Part shown: positions 18,106 through 27,043 of the stretch, in pieces
Layout: each line of letters starts with the position of its first letter
Position numbering within the stretch: the stretch's first letter is position 1
Assembly: GCF_000384075.1 (NCBI RefSeq)
Contig: NZ_KB913025.1
Coordinates: forward strand, 1,627,551-1,691,550
Length of the DNA: 64,000 bases
DNA from: Methylovulum miyakonense HT12
Lineage (GTDB): Bacteria; Pseudomonadota; Gammaproteobacteria; Methylococcales; Methylomonadaceae
Direction of reading: 5' to 3'
The notes under the pieces: model-generated
What the model was told of the DNA's origin: nothing
The model's input: only the letters and a program-made list of their open reading frames with translations
Databases searched by the model: none
Made by a program: the position numbers and the translations under genes

Positions 18106-18978
18106 ATGAAAGCAGAAGAAATCCCCTTAACCATCCTTTGTGAAGAGGCCGCCCAAATAGGCATTTTCCATCAGCCAGAACACGCCAAGAAAACCGGAGT
18201 GGTGGTGGTGGTGGCGGGTGGCCCGCAATATCGGGTCGGATGTGCAAGGCAAATCATTTTATGGAGCCGCCGCCTTGCTGGCGAAGGTTATCCTGTGTTG
18301 CGTTTTGACTACCGTGGCTTTGGTGATAGCGCAGGGGAGTTTGTCGGCTTTGAAGGCATCAATGACGATATCAAAACGGCAATTGATAAGCTCATGGAAT
18401 TGGTGCCTGGCCTGGAAAACGTCGTCCTCTGGGCCGAGTGTAATGCCGCTTCCGCCGTGATGATGTACGCTTGGCGGGATCCCCGTGTGTCAGCCTTGAT
18501 TATGCAAAATCCTTGGGTGCGTCATGTGGCAACACAGGCCAGGGCCTATATGAGGCATTATTATTTAATGCGCGTCATGCAGAAAAGTTTTTGGCTGAAG
18601 TTGGGTACGATGCAATTTAATCCTATTACGGCCATCGGCTCGTTGATGGTGTTATGGCGTAATGCCAAACAGCTCAATGGCACGCAGCCTACGGCGGTGA
18701 TACGGGAGTTTGATAATTTGCCGACCTATCAGGAAAAAATGCGGGAAGGCTTGACGCGTTTTCCGGGCAAAACCTTATTGTTCATGAGCGGTTATAGCAT
18801 GATAGGTAAGGAATTTGATGAATTGGTTTCCTTGTCCCCACAATGGCAACGGGTGTTGGCAAGCAAAACAGTGACACGGCTCGACCATCCTGATGCGGAC
18901 CACACCTTTTCCCGTTCACAGGATAGGGACAAACTCGTCGATGATGCGCTTTCTTGGTTAAATCAAGAGTTTTTATGA
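18106..18978 (+). CDS. Alpha/beta hydrolase, exosortase-A-associated hydrolase 1 type
   Basis: 290 aa from the ATG at 18106; a TTG at 18088 overlapping the upstream stop is a possible alternative start. Alpha/beta-hydrolase motifs are VVVVAGGPQYRVG, DYRGFGDSAG, and an elbow LWAECNAASA in which Cys takes the place of the nucleophilic Ser, as in the TIGR03100 family. A late His (DHPDADHTFS) fits the catalytic base. It ends in an ATGA overlap with the following GT2 gene. Confidence 0.88.
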   Translation: MKAEEIPLTILCEEAAQIGIFHQPEHAKKTGVVVVVAGGPQYRVGCARQIILWSRRLAGEGYPVLRFDYRGFGDSAGEFVGFEGINDDIKTAIDKLMELVPGLENVVLWAECNAASAVMMYAWRDPRVSALIMQNPWVRHVATQARAYMRHYYLMRVMQKSFWLKLGTMQFNPITAIGSLMVLWRNAKQLNGTQPTAVIREFDNLPTYQEKMREGLTRFPGKTLLFMSGYSMIGKEFDELVSLSPQWQRVLASKTVTRLDHPDADHTFSRSQDRDKLVDDALSWLNQEFL

Positions 18979-19952
18979 ATTCTAAACCTGTCATCAGTAT
19001 TGTTGTACCCACCCGCAACCGTGGCGCATTATTGGAAATATGCCTAAACGGCATACAAGCGCAAAGTTACCCGCACTATGAGGTGTTGGTGATGGATGAC
19101 GGTTCTAGCCTGGAAAACCGCCAAATTTTAAAACGCCTCATGCCATACTACGGCAGCCGGGTGCAGTGGCATGAAATCAACGCCCCTGATAGCCATGGCT
19201 CTGGCGCGTCAGTGATCAGGAATAAGGGGATTGCTTTAGCAAAAGGCGAATTTATTGCTTTTTGTGACGATGATGATTACTGGTGCAGGGAAGACCATTT
19301 AGAGGCCGCCGTTTCGGCGATGAGGCAATATAACGCCCAAGCCTACTTTACGGGTATGCGTATCCTAGATCCTGAAGGCAATACCCTTGTTGAGAATATG
19401 ATGCCTAATGTCCGGTGCTCATTAACACCCGGGCAAAAACTTTCCGATGCCGGGGTCTATAGGGTGTCACATAAACAAATATTGTTTTATCCGGATTATG
19501 CCCATCTGAACATCACGATTGCCAGCAAGGCCTTGCTGGACAACATAGGCGGGTTTTGGGAGCAAACCTGTTACGCGGAAGACATCGACCTGTTTGTGCG
19601 CATTTGCGATGCGGCGGACACCATATTGTTCAGGCCGGACATATGCGCCGTCCATAATGCGCCGGCCAAACGTTTAGGCCTTTCCGTGTCAAACGGCCTG
19701 GCGCAACAGGACAAATGCTTATTGGAAGCTAACGTTTACCAACATTTATTGATGGTTTGCAGCCACCCGCTGGCGTTAAAGTACGCACGCATCAGCTTGT
19801 CTTATCTATACAAAGTGATAGGCGTGGGATTACAGGCGGAAGGCAAAAAGAAACGCGCCCTTTTTTATGCCCGATGCGCATTGGCGGCATACCCCACCTT
19901 AAAATGGTCGGCCTATTTGGCGTGGATGTATCTGCTGTTTTGGGTCAAATGA
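18975..19952 (+). CDS. Family 2 glycosyltransferase
   Basis: 325 aa from the ATG overlapping the hydrolase stop. The GT-A fold opens with ISIVVPTRNRGALLEICLNG. The nucleotide-binding DDG and the DXD-like acidic cluster FCDDDDYW are present, and the acceptor-side YAEDIDLFVRI follows. A C-terminal hydrophobic stretch (about 310-325) may tie it to the membrane. It is the last plus-strand gene of the locus and converges on the ATP-grasp fusion with a 2-bp gap. Confidence 0.9.
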   Translation: MNSKPVISIVVPTRNRGALLEICLNGIQAQSYPHYEVLVMDDGSSLENRQILKRLMPYYGSRVQWHEINAPDSHGSGASVIRNKGIALAKGEFIAFCDDDDYWCREDHLEAAVSAMRQYNAQAYFTGMRILDPEGNTLVENMMPNVRCSLTPGQKLSDAGVYRVSHKQILFYPDYAHLNITIASKALLDNIGGFWEQTCYAEDIDLFVRICDAADTILFRPDICAVHNAPAKRLGLSVSNGLAQQDKCLLEANVYQHLLMVCSHPLALKYARISLSYLYKVIGVGLQAEGKKKRALFYARCALAAYPTLKWSAYLAWMYLLFWVK

Positions 19953-19954
19953 CC

Positions 19955-21688
19955 TCAGGCCATTTGACCCAGTCGGCGGATGGCCGAGGCCAGCCTCTTG
20001 AAACACGTTTCATACACGGCGAAATCTTTATCGTACGGATCCGCAATTTCCACGTTGTCCGGCTGCTCGGCCGTCAATGTGCCCAATAAAAAAGTTTTCC
20101 GGGCGGTTTCTGGAAACTCCTTTTTTAACCGTTCAAGCTGCTGCACTTCCATTACAAAAATAAGGTCAACTTGCGAAACCATCGTTTTGTCAACGGTTTT
20201 GGACTGGCAATGGGACATGTCAAAACCCTGCCCGGCAGCAATTTTCACCATATTGGCGTCAGCCGGACGCCCCGCGACCCCATGGAACCCTGCTGAATTG
20301 AAGCCCAGCTTGCCGTTTGCCAGCAATTTTTCAGCCAGGACTTGTGCCGCCGCGCTTCGGTTTATGTTCCCATAACAGAGGAACAGCACTTTGTTGGCTA
20401 GCTTGAGCTGTTTGGCGAGGCGTTTTTGCATGGCGGTCGAGCGATGTTTCTTATGCTGCCATTTAAGGTAAAGCAAACCTGAAAAACGTTGGTGGTAGTC
20501 CCTGGCGATTTGTATCAGGTCCATTAGCCCGGGCAGCGGGTCGCGCCATTGTTGCACATCAAATGCATGGCGCGTGGGGTGCAATGCCCACAAGGCATCC
20601 TTTAGCAGTTGCCATGTGCCGGGGTAAGCAAACAGGCGTGGCTCCTCCGAGCGCCTGATGACTTGTTCATACCAGTAAATGTCATTCCCCAGTTTGCGGC
20701 AATACATATTGTCCTGGTAATGCGCCGATGGCGGGCGTTGCTTCATGACCCATAACTGAAATAACAGCCATGGAAAATCTGCGCCAGCCGCACAAGCCAA
20801 GGGCAGCGACCCCCAAAAACGCCCGTTAATTTCCATCAGCGCGTACTGCCCGGTATCCGCCTGCCATTTAAACTCGACCATCGCCACGCCGTGCCATTGC
20901 AGGGCTTTGATTAAACGCCCTGCCGCCGCCAACAAGACAGGCTCCAAGGCAACGCTTTTACGGAAACAACTGCCCCCCCCGGTCAATGGCACTTCATGCA
21001 AACGTTGATGCTGGAAGGCATAAACAATTTCGCCGTGGTCGGCCAAGAGTTCAATGCCCGTGCCCACGCCTTGGCTATATTCTTGGAGCAATAACTGGCC
21101 ATGTGCGAGCAACTCCGCACCTAAGCCCAGCAATTCGGTTTCGCTAAAGGCGTAAGCGACGCTCAATTGCTTGCGGGTGCCGCCATTCGGGATAGATCTG
21201 CCTGGCTTTAACACAACCGGAAAATTTAATTTAGGCAATAAGCCATGGATGCCGTCAACGGAATCAACGGCATAACTGGACGGTACCGAAACCCCGCACT
21301 GCACCGCCAGCTTCATGGTTTCATGTTTGTCCAATACCTTGTTTAAGCTGGCCCTGGGGGCGATGGCCAAAATGGGCGTCCATTGCGCCAATTTATCGGT
21401 GGTGGCTAACGGCACTAAGCTGCGTTCGGTAACGGGGATGACCAAATCATAAGCGTGCTGTTGCAAGTGCCGGCCGATAAAGTCAATAAAGGCTTCCGCT
21501 TCCGTCAAGGGGTCAGGGTGTTCAAAAACCTTATTGACATGGCGCGAATACTCCGTAAGGGGTTTTCTTAGGCCTGCGCTGGCGGCAATATCACAAACGA
21601 TATGATGTTTGGCCAACGAACGGACGATGCTCAAACACGAGATCATGTCCGCATCCAGGACAAGAACACGAAACTGAGGGGGGGTCAT
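19955..21688 (-). CDS. ATP-grasp ligase fused to low-molecular-weight phosphotyrosine phosphatase
   Basis: 577 aa. Residues 1-90 form a Rossmann-like pre-ATP-grasp domain (RVLVLDADMISCLSIVRSLA). An ATP-grasp core follows (about 115-320), with FPVVLKPGRS, LLLQEYSQG, and the metal-ligand segment YALMEINGRFWGS. A basic helical linker (about 400-432) leads to a LMW-PTP domain. Its P-loop is CYGNINRSA (Cys near 437, C-x5-R) and its general acid lies in DPYDKD. The second Cys usual in C-x-G-N-x-C-R-S is Asn. LMW phosphatases commonly regulate polysaccharide tyrosine kinases (Wzb-Wzc), but no such kinase is seen here. The fusion partner may join an amino acid to the glycan. Confidence 0.9.
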   Translation of the reverse strand: MTPPQFRVLVLDADMISCLSIVRSLAKHHIVCDIAASAGLRKPLTEYSRHVNKVFEHPDPLTEAEAFIDFIGRHLQQHAYDLVIPVTERSLVPLATTDKLAQWTPILAIAPRASLNKVLDKHETMKLAVQCGVSVPSSYAVDSVDGIHGLLPKLNFPVVLKPGRSIPNGGTRKQLSVAYAFSETELLGLGAELLAHGQLLLQEYSQGVGTGIELLADHGEIVYAFQHQRLHEVPLTGGGSCFRKSVALEPVLLAAAGRLIKALQWHGVAMVEFKWQADTGQYALMEINGRFWGSLPLACAAGADFPWLLFQLWVMKQRPPSAHYQDNMYCRKLGNDIYWYEQVIRRSEEPRLFAYPGTWQLLKDALWALHPTRHAFDVQQWRDPLPGLMDLIQIARDYHQRFSGLLYLKWQHKKHRSTAMQKRLAKQLKLANKVLFLCYGNINRSAAAQVLAEKLLANGKLGFNSAGFHGVAGRPADANMVKIAAGQGFDMSHCQSKTVDKTMVSQVDLIFVMEVQQLERLKKEFPETARKTFLLGTLTAEQPDNVEIADPYDKDFAVYETCFKRLASAIRRLGQMA

Positions 21689-21754
21689 AAGTATCCTAGG
21701 TTAACAATTTGCCAAGTCCGGCGGGTTACACAATCGCTTTGTCCCGTCTGGCCA

Positions 21755-22780
21755 TTACGGGGTTTCCGCGCCGCTATTGATTGGGATATCGTCATGGTTG
21801 ATATGGCGGATGTGGTAAAACCATAGCATTTTTCTAAGCAATACCATAAACCAAGGCACTTTCCGGTTGAGGTCAGGCGCACCGCCGTGGCCCAGCAAGC
21901 CATCTAGCCCGCCCAAGAGACAGGCGTCCGCTTTATTTTTAGCCTCCCCGCCATATAACAGCTTATTCGCTGAAAACACCGCCCTCTCAAGTAGCCGTAA
22001 CCACATAAAACGCCGGTAAGGCTTTGGCGTGTGCCTTGACCAAAAGAAACATGCGTTTCTTGCCATTAAATAATAAAAATACGGGGGGCGCGTGTTAGGT
22101 ATTTCATGTTGGAACCGGGCATTGGCATCGACGATGTTCCGCCATCCGGCCGCCAGCAACCTTGCGCTTATATCGTTATCTTCATAGTAAGCAAAAAACG
22201 TTTCGTCAAGCAAGCCAATCTGTTTAATGGCCTTAACCTTAAATAGAACGGCCGCACCCACCAACCAGAGCTCCGTGCCAGGCATTGCCATGGCGTTGCC
22301 AACTTCCTCCACGTTGTCAAAATAAGTCGGCATCAGCTTTTTCCAATCATGGTAAGCCCCACAAAAGTCTATCCGGTCTTTGTCATCAAGCCCGACGATT
22401 AAGGGGGAAACCGCGCCACAAGAGGGGGTGCGCCCGGCCAGGCTGGCTAGGTTGGCCAGGGTTTCGGGTAAAGGGACGCCATCGTTGTTGACCAGCCAAA
22501 CATAATCAGCCGCATCATCAATCGCACGCTGCATGACAATGTTGTGCCCGCCACAGAAACCTAGGTTTTGCTCTAAACGGATAACGGTGGCCAGCGGGTT
22601 GTTGATATTTTCTGATAAATGGCCCCAGTCCTCTTGCCTTGAGCCGTTATCGACAACAAAGACCTTCATCGTTAAATGGGGGGGTAACTTTGCCTTAAAC
22701 AAATGTTCAAGGCAGGCCAAGGTCGTTGATGCCTTGTTCCAGTTTAGGACGCTAACGTAAACGAGCACTTCGTGGGTCAT
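21755..22780 (-). CDS. Family 2 glycosyltransferase (rhamnosyltransferase-like)
   Basis: 341 aa from the ATG at 22780; a GTG two codons earlier is possible. GT-A motifs: VYVSVLNWNKASTTLACLEH, FVVDNGSRQED, YVWLVNNDGVPLP (DXD equivalent), and FFAYYEDNDISARLL. The layout is that of GT2 enzymes such as dTDP-rhamnosyltransferases, but the donor sugar cannot be read from sequence. First of a run of four GT2 genes on this strand. Confidence 0.9.
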   Translation of the reverse strand: MTHEVLVYVSVLNWNKASTTLACLEHLFKAKLPPHLTMKVFVVDNGSRQEDWGHLSENINNPLATVIRLEQNLGFCGGHNIVMQRAIDDAADYVWLVNNDGVPLPETLANLASLAGRTPSCGAVSPLIVGLDDKDRIDFCGAYHDWKKLMPTYFDNVEEVGNAMAMPGTELWLVGAAVLFKVKAIKQIGLLDETFFAYYEDNDISARLLAAGWRNIVDANARFQHEIPNTRPPYFYYLMARNACFFWSRHTPKPYRRFMWLRLLERAVFSANKLLYGGEAKNKADACLLGGLDGLLGHGGAPDLNRKVPWFMVLLRKMLWFYHIRHINHDDIPINSGAETP

Positions 22781-22799
22781 AGTCACAATCCGGCCATCC

Positions 22800-23744
22800 T
22801 TAACGCAGCAAAAGGGATGCTAATAGGTTTTTCCAGTGTTCGGGTTTGGTAAAATCAAACAAAACGGCTTCAAAAGCGGCATGGATTGCTTTTAGCTTGT
22901 TGTTATTTTTTCGGTAGAAATACGTTTTATCGAGTGACCATAAGGCGACTTGTTGCCTAATGTGGTTTTTATAAAGCTTAAATTCAGGCGATTGGAGCAT
23001 TTTTTTATAAGCAATGACACCGTAAAAACCAAAAGGGATGGTGCGGGTCAAGCTCCCTGACCTATGTAAGTACGTCATCAAGGGTCTGGGCACATAGACC
23101 ATATAATCGACATGCGCCGCCAATTTGAAAAACCAAGACATGTCAACGGCGGCCTTTAGTTCTTCATCACAATAGCCAACTCGCCCGACCAGCGCTTTTC
23201 TGATCAAACAAGTGCCCGTGCGCATTAGCACGCCCTCTTCAAAAAAGATGCGGATTGGATTATCAAGCCGCAATAGGCCGCCTGTTTTATTGGCCGCATT
23301 AAAATATTTATGCCAGACCGGATCCGTTTCGCTCAGCAATTCCTTGTCGCCTTGGTTAACAATTTCATATCGGTCAGAAATGATGATGTCCGCATTAGGG
23401 TATTCGTTTAATGCGGAACTTAAAGAGGAGAGGTTGTTGGTTTCCCAGGTGTCATCGGCATCCAAAAAAGCAATCCAGTCGCCCTGCGCATGGTCAAAGC
23501 CGGTGTTTCTGGCGCCGGCAACGCCTTTCTTGCGCTGGTTTGCCAGCACCTTAATCCGGGCGTCTTTTTGGGCGTACCCGTTAATGACAGCGAGGGTGTT
23601 GTCAGTTGAATGGTCGTCAATGACGAGGATTTCAAAGTTACTGTAATTTTCTTGGGCGAGTATGGAGTCAAGCGCGACAGTGACATAGTCTTCAAGGTTA
23701 AAAACAGGTACTACGATGCTGATTGCAGGAGTTTTGGTGGTCAT
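22800..23744 (-). CDS. Family 2 glycosyltransferase
   Basis: 314 aa. ISIVVPVFNLEDYVTVALDS, VIDDHSTDNT and the acidic site AFLDADDTWE are the classic GT2 motifs. An ELKAAVDMSWFFKLA segment fits the acceptor loop. It lies 19 bp upstream of the preceding GT2 in the direction of transcription and is probably co-transcribed. Confidence 0.9.
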   Translation of the reverse strand: MTTKTPAISIVVPVFNLEDYVTVALDSILAQENYSNFEILVIDDHSTDNTLAVINGYAQKDARIKVLANQRKKGVAGARNTGFDHAQGDWIAFLDADDTWETNNLSSLSSALNEYPNADIIISDRYEIVNQGDKELLSETDPVWHKYFNAANKTGGLLRLDNPIRIFFEEGVLMRTGTCLIRKALVGRVGYCDEELKAAVDMSWFFKLAAHVDYMVYVPRPLMTYLHRSGSLTRTIPFGFYGVIAYKKMLQSPEFKLYKNHIRQQVALWSLDKTYFYRKNNNKLKAIHAAFEAVLFDFTKPEHWKNLLASLLLR

Positions 23745-23850
23745 TTTTGCTGCTCATGAAAATATGTTGTGAGGTGCGGGGCTAAGGTGGGTTTCCCCTG
23801 TTGTGGCCACAAATATTTTGGGATTTAGAAAGGCGGTAGGGGTTGGGCGG

Positions 23851-24777
23851 TTATTTTTTTTCCGTAGTCAAAATGGCGGCCCCCTCTACTGCAAAATAGT
23901 CTTTTGCCTTTTTGATACGGCGTATCATCAATAAGGCTTTGACCAATGCTTCCAGTCTAGGGATAAATTTGCTGAAGTCCCTTAGCAACAGCAGATAGCT
24001 AAGGATGTCCAGTTGCTCTTTGACAACGGTCACAAGGTTAAACATAAATGAATTGGGATAGGTTTTAAGCCGGACAATATTGTTAATGAATAGGCGGTTA
24101 GTGTCCCAATCCAATTGGCCGAAAGCGTCACCCATACGGTCGTGATATATTTTTGTGTGGGGGACTATGCCAATTTTTAGGCCATGGTATAAGGTGCGGT
24201 TCAAGTAATCATCATCCTCACCGTAGTGGGGGAAAATGGGGTCAAATCCGCCTACTTTGGTTAAGCACTGGCGGCTTATCAGCCAAGCCGCCGCATTGAC
24301 AAATTGGGTTTCATAAATGGGTTTAAGGTTGTCGGTGACCCAATCCGAAATGAGTTTAGGGCAGGCCCCTGGGCTTACATAATAAGAAAAATTGAGGTCT
24401 AAAGCCGTACCGGCCCCGTTCATGTGCAGCGGGCTTAGGATGCCAAACTCAGGCCTTTGCTGGCTAACCTCGATTAATTTTGCAATGGTGTCGGGCTCTA
24501 TCCAAGCATCTTGGTTCAAAAGGAACACATAATCGGCATCGTTTTCCAAGGCCTTTAACAGCCCTAGGTTATTGGCTTTGCCAAAACCTAGGTTTGACCC
24601 CGTCTCAATTAACTCAACGCCAGGGAAGCGGGTTTTGATTTGTCCGGGGGTGCCATCGGCCGAGGCATTATCAATCGCTAATGTGGTGACAGGAATGCTG
24701 CTGCGGGCCAGGCTATCAAGGCATTTTTCAATCCAAGGGGCGCCATTATAGGTGACGACGACTGCGTATATTTTCAT
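23851..24777 (-). CDS. Family 2 glycosyltransferase
   Basis: 308 aa. The N-terminus is YAVVVTYNGAPWIEKCLDSL, followed by AIDNASADGT and DYVFLLNQDAWIEPD; the last takes the DXD place. HYGEDDDYLNRTL is the acceptor-side acidic motif. Similar in plan to the enzyme at 21.8 kb (N-x-D form rather than D-x-D). A hydrophobic patch near 250-270 may touch the membrane. Confidence 0.9.
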   Translation of the reverse strand: MKIYAVVVTYNGAPWIEKCLDSLARSSIPVTTLAIDNASADGTPGQIKTRFPGVELIETGSNLGFGKANNLGLLKALENDADYVFLLNQDAWIEPDTIAKLIEVSQQRPEFGILSPLHMNGAGTALDLNFSYYVSPGACPKLISDWVTDNLKPIYETQFVNAAAWLISRQCLTKVGGFDPIFPHYGEDDDYLNRTLYHGLKIGIVPHTKIYHDRMGDAFGQLDWDTNRLFINNIVRLKTYPNSFMFNLVTVVKEQLDILSYLLLLRDFSKFIPRLEALVKALLMIRRIKKAKDYFAVEGAAILTTEKK

Positions 24778-24827
24778 CTGGCTTTAAGCGTATGATCAAT
24801 AAGTTAGTGGGTGGTATAAGGTGGCTT

Positions 24828-25685
24828 TTAGCCTTGATGGGTCAGTTTCTTTAAAAACCTACCCAACAAATTATATTCAAGGAACAATTCTTTTTTTAAT
24901 GACCGGTGCAGGCACCAAAACAAGTGTTTGTATACCAGCTTAGGGTAGTCTTGATAATCTGAAATGGCGGTTTTATTGTTTTTGGCCGTGGCTTGATGCT
25001 CATGCAACCGGAAAGCCGCCAATTCAGCGTTTAGGTAGCCCACTTTGAAGTGCTTGAATACCCGGTACCAAAACTCATAATCCAAGGCTTGCTTTAGGTC
25101 GGTGTTGAAATAGCCAATTTTATCGAAAACGGATTTCCTTAATAAAACCACGGTAGGTTCACCGACTTTGTTATTGGGATGGGATAAAAATTTTATGTCC
25201 TTTAATAAGGCTCTCCCGTGTTGGATGGGGGCAATTGTTGTCCACCCGGATTGTAAATCCTTATATTGCGCCAGCCAGTCTTTATGCTTGCCATGATCCC
25301 CTTCAATCAGGATTTCCCTTTTACAAAAAACCATGCCTATTTCTTGGTCTGTTTCAAGCAAGTCCATCATTGACTTTATGCACTCGGGCTTTAACAAATC
25401 ATCCTGGAACAGGAACTTGATAAATTCACCTTTAGCCTGGGCAATGGAGTAATTCCAATTGGCCCCTATCCCGCAAGGCGTGTGGTGGAAGACCGTTATA
25501 GGGATGTCCGTTTTTTCGGCCAGTAAGCCGGTAATAATAGCCAGCGTATTGTCAGTGGAAGCATCATCGGAAACAATGATTTCTAAGGGCCTATAAGTTT
25601 GCTGTAGCGCAGATTCAATGGCCTGCCGGATAAACGTTTCACCATTATAAGTAGGTATACAAATAGAAACTAGCGGCTTATGCAT
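24828..25685 (-). CDS. Family 2 glycosyltransferase
   Basis: 285 aa. VSICIPTYNGETFIRQAIES, VSDDASTDNTLAI and KFLFQDDLLKPECI are the GT2 motifs. DYEFWYRVFKHFKVGYL follows in the acceptor part. The start is ATG directly ahead of HKPLVSICIPT. About 124 bp separate it from the GT4-like gene upstream; this gap holds a repeat-like sequence also found at 28.27 kb. Confidence 0.9.
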   Translation of the reverse strand: MHKPLVSICIPTYNGETFIRQAIESALQQTYRPLEIIVSDDASTDNTLAIITGLLAEKTDIPITVFHHTPCGIGANWNYSIAQAKGEFIKFLFQDDLLKPECIKSMMDLLETDQEIGMVFCKREILIEGDHGKHKDWLAQYKDLQSGWTTIAPIQHGRALLKDIKFLSHPNNKVGEPTVVLLRKSVFDKIGYFNTDLKQALDYEFWYRVFKHFKVGYLNAELAAFRLHEHQATAKNNKTAISDYQDYPKLVYKHLFWCLHRSLKKELFLEYNLLGRFLKKLTHQG

Positions 25686-25809
25686 TAATTATCACCCATT
25701 AAATTATGTTAACTGACGTTACGCAGTAACCCGTTTTTGTCCCCATTCGCCGCCGGGCACCGCAAGTTTTGTCGGGAACAGCCTGAAGGGGCGGCATGGA
25801 TGCTTCCTG

Positions 25810-26976
25810 CTATTTACGGTTAAACCGCCATAAAACATATTTATCCAGAAATGCGGATATGTCCAAAACTTCGTGGGTACGCGCCTGGAGGCGGTTGGCA
25901 AACTTGGGTAATTCAGAAAGCAAGCTGGGCTCATGGGGTTGCCCTAGCAATCCCTGAAACGCTTCAACGAACTGGCCAGATCCGTTTTCAACGGAATATC
26001 GCCCAAACACTTCTTGCCGTGCGTTTTCAACCATCGCTGATGTTGCACTAGGGTTGGCCAATAAGTGTTCCATGGACATCAACCAGGCGTCAGCCGAGTC
26101 CTTTACCAACAGCCCGGTTTCGCCATTCCTGACGGATGAGCTGTACGGCGCCATATCGCTAAAAATTCCCGCTATTCCTGCCGCCGAATATTCCAGCCAT
26201 TTTATATTGCTTTTGCAGCGGTTAAAGGGCGTGTCTTCAAGCGGGGTTAGCGCGGCGTGGACATCGAGTTTTTTTAAGGATGAGGCATAACGCTGATAGT
26301 CCCGCTGAAAATCAATGAACCGGGCCGAGGCGCAATTAGAAAACCTTTTTGGCAATTCCCCAAAAAACACGGCGTTTACGTTAGGGTGCTTGTGCAAAAC
26401 TTCTAGGAGCGGCTCTTCGATGAGCGCCCAGTCTTTCCTATGCGTTGGGGTCCCGGATATTAGAAAATTGAATTGGTCATTGGCTGGCCTGGGTTGCGCG
26501 GCAAACAAGCCCCAGTCCACAAGATTGGGTTTTACCCGTATTGGGCGGGGGGTGTGCTTCTGAAGTGAGTTTTGCAAGCCTTCGGTGGAAACGGTAATCA
26601 AGTCGGCTTCATTCAATATCCATTTTATATAAGGCGAATGCCCTTTTAATCGCTGGTAATTTGGATGGGAGGCCGGGACATCGAGAAACATATCATCAAG
26701 GTCATAAACCAAAGGGATCTTAAGGCCTATTATTTTCCGTAATATTTTTGCGGTGGACACCGACGGGAAGTGCCTTTGGATAATAATTAAATCCGCACGC
26801 CGGGCCGCATCAAGATCGTACCAAGGGGATAAGTGGTTTTGGTTCGCCGCCCAAATGACCTGCCAGTTTTGGGCCAACAACGGTGCAATAATCCGAATGA
26901 CGGCGCACGCGTGAGTTTCTTTATCAGGTGAAAAAACGGCGACGCTGGGTTGTGCGCGGGCAGTGATATTGTTCAT
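25810..26976 (-). CDS. Family 4-like glycosyltransferase, copy A
   Basis: 388 aa. It is a GT-B-type enzyme: N-terminal domain with ACAVIRIIAPLLAQNWQVIWA, then VYDLDDMFLDVPASHPNY. The C-terminal domain has LISGTPTHRKDW, KWLEYSAAGIAGIFSD (donor-binding E-x7-like motif), and GETGLLVKDSADAW. It is clearly paralogous to the next gene upstream, with matching motif order, shared segments and the same ending DKYVLWRFN. The tandem pair arose by duplication. Confidence 0.88.
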   Translation of the reverse strand: MNNITARAQPSVAVFSPDKETHACAVIRIIAPLLAQNWQVIWAANQNHLSPWYDLDAARRADLIIIQRHFPSVSTAKILRKIIGLKIPLVYDLDDMFLDVPASHPNYQRLKGHSPYIKWILNEADLITVSTEGLQNSLQKHTPRPIRVKPNLVDWGLFAAQPRPANDQFNFLISGTPTHRKDWALIEEPLLEVLHKHPNVNAVFFGELPKRFSNCASARFIDFQRDYQRYASSLKKLDVHAALTPLEDTPFNRCKSNIKWLEYSAAGIAGIFSDMAPYSSSVRNGETGLLVKDSADAWLMSMEHLLANPSATSAMVENARQEVFGRYSVENGSGQFVEAFQGLLGQPHEPSLLSELPKFANRLQARTHEVLDISAFLDKYVLWRFNRK

Positions 26977-27043
26977 ATTGCCGCCCTAAACGGCAATAAA
27001 AATGCCTGTGTTAGATGTTGTTTTAGGTCGTGCATAGGCTGGA

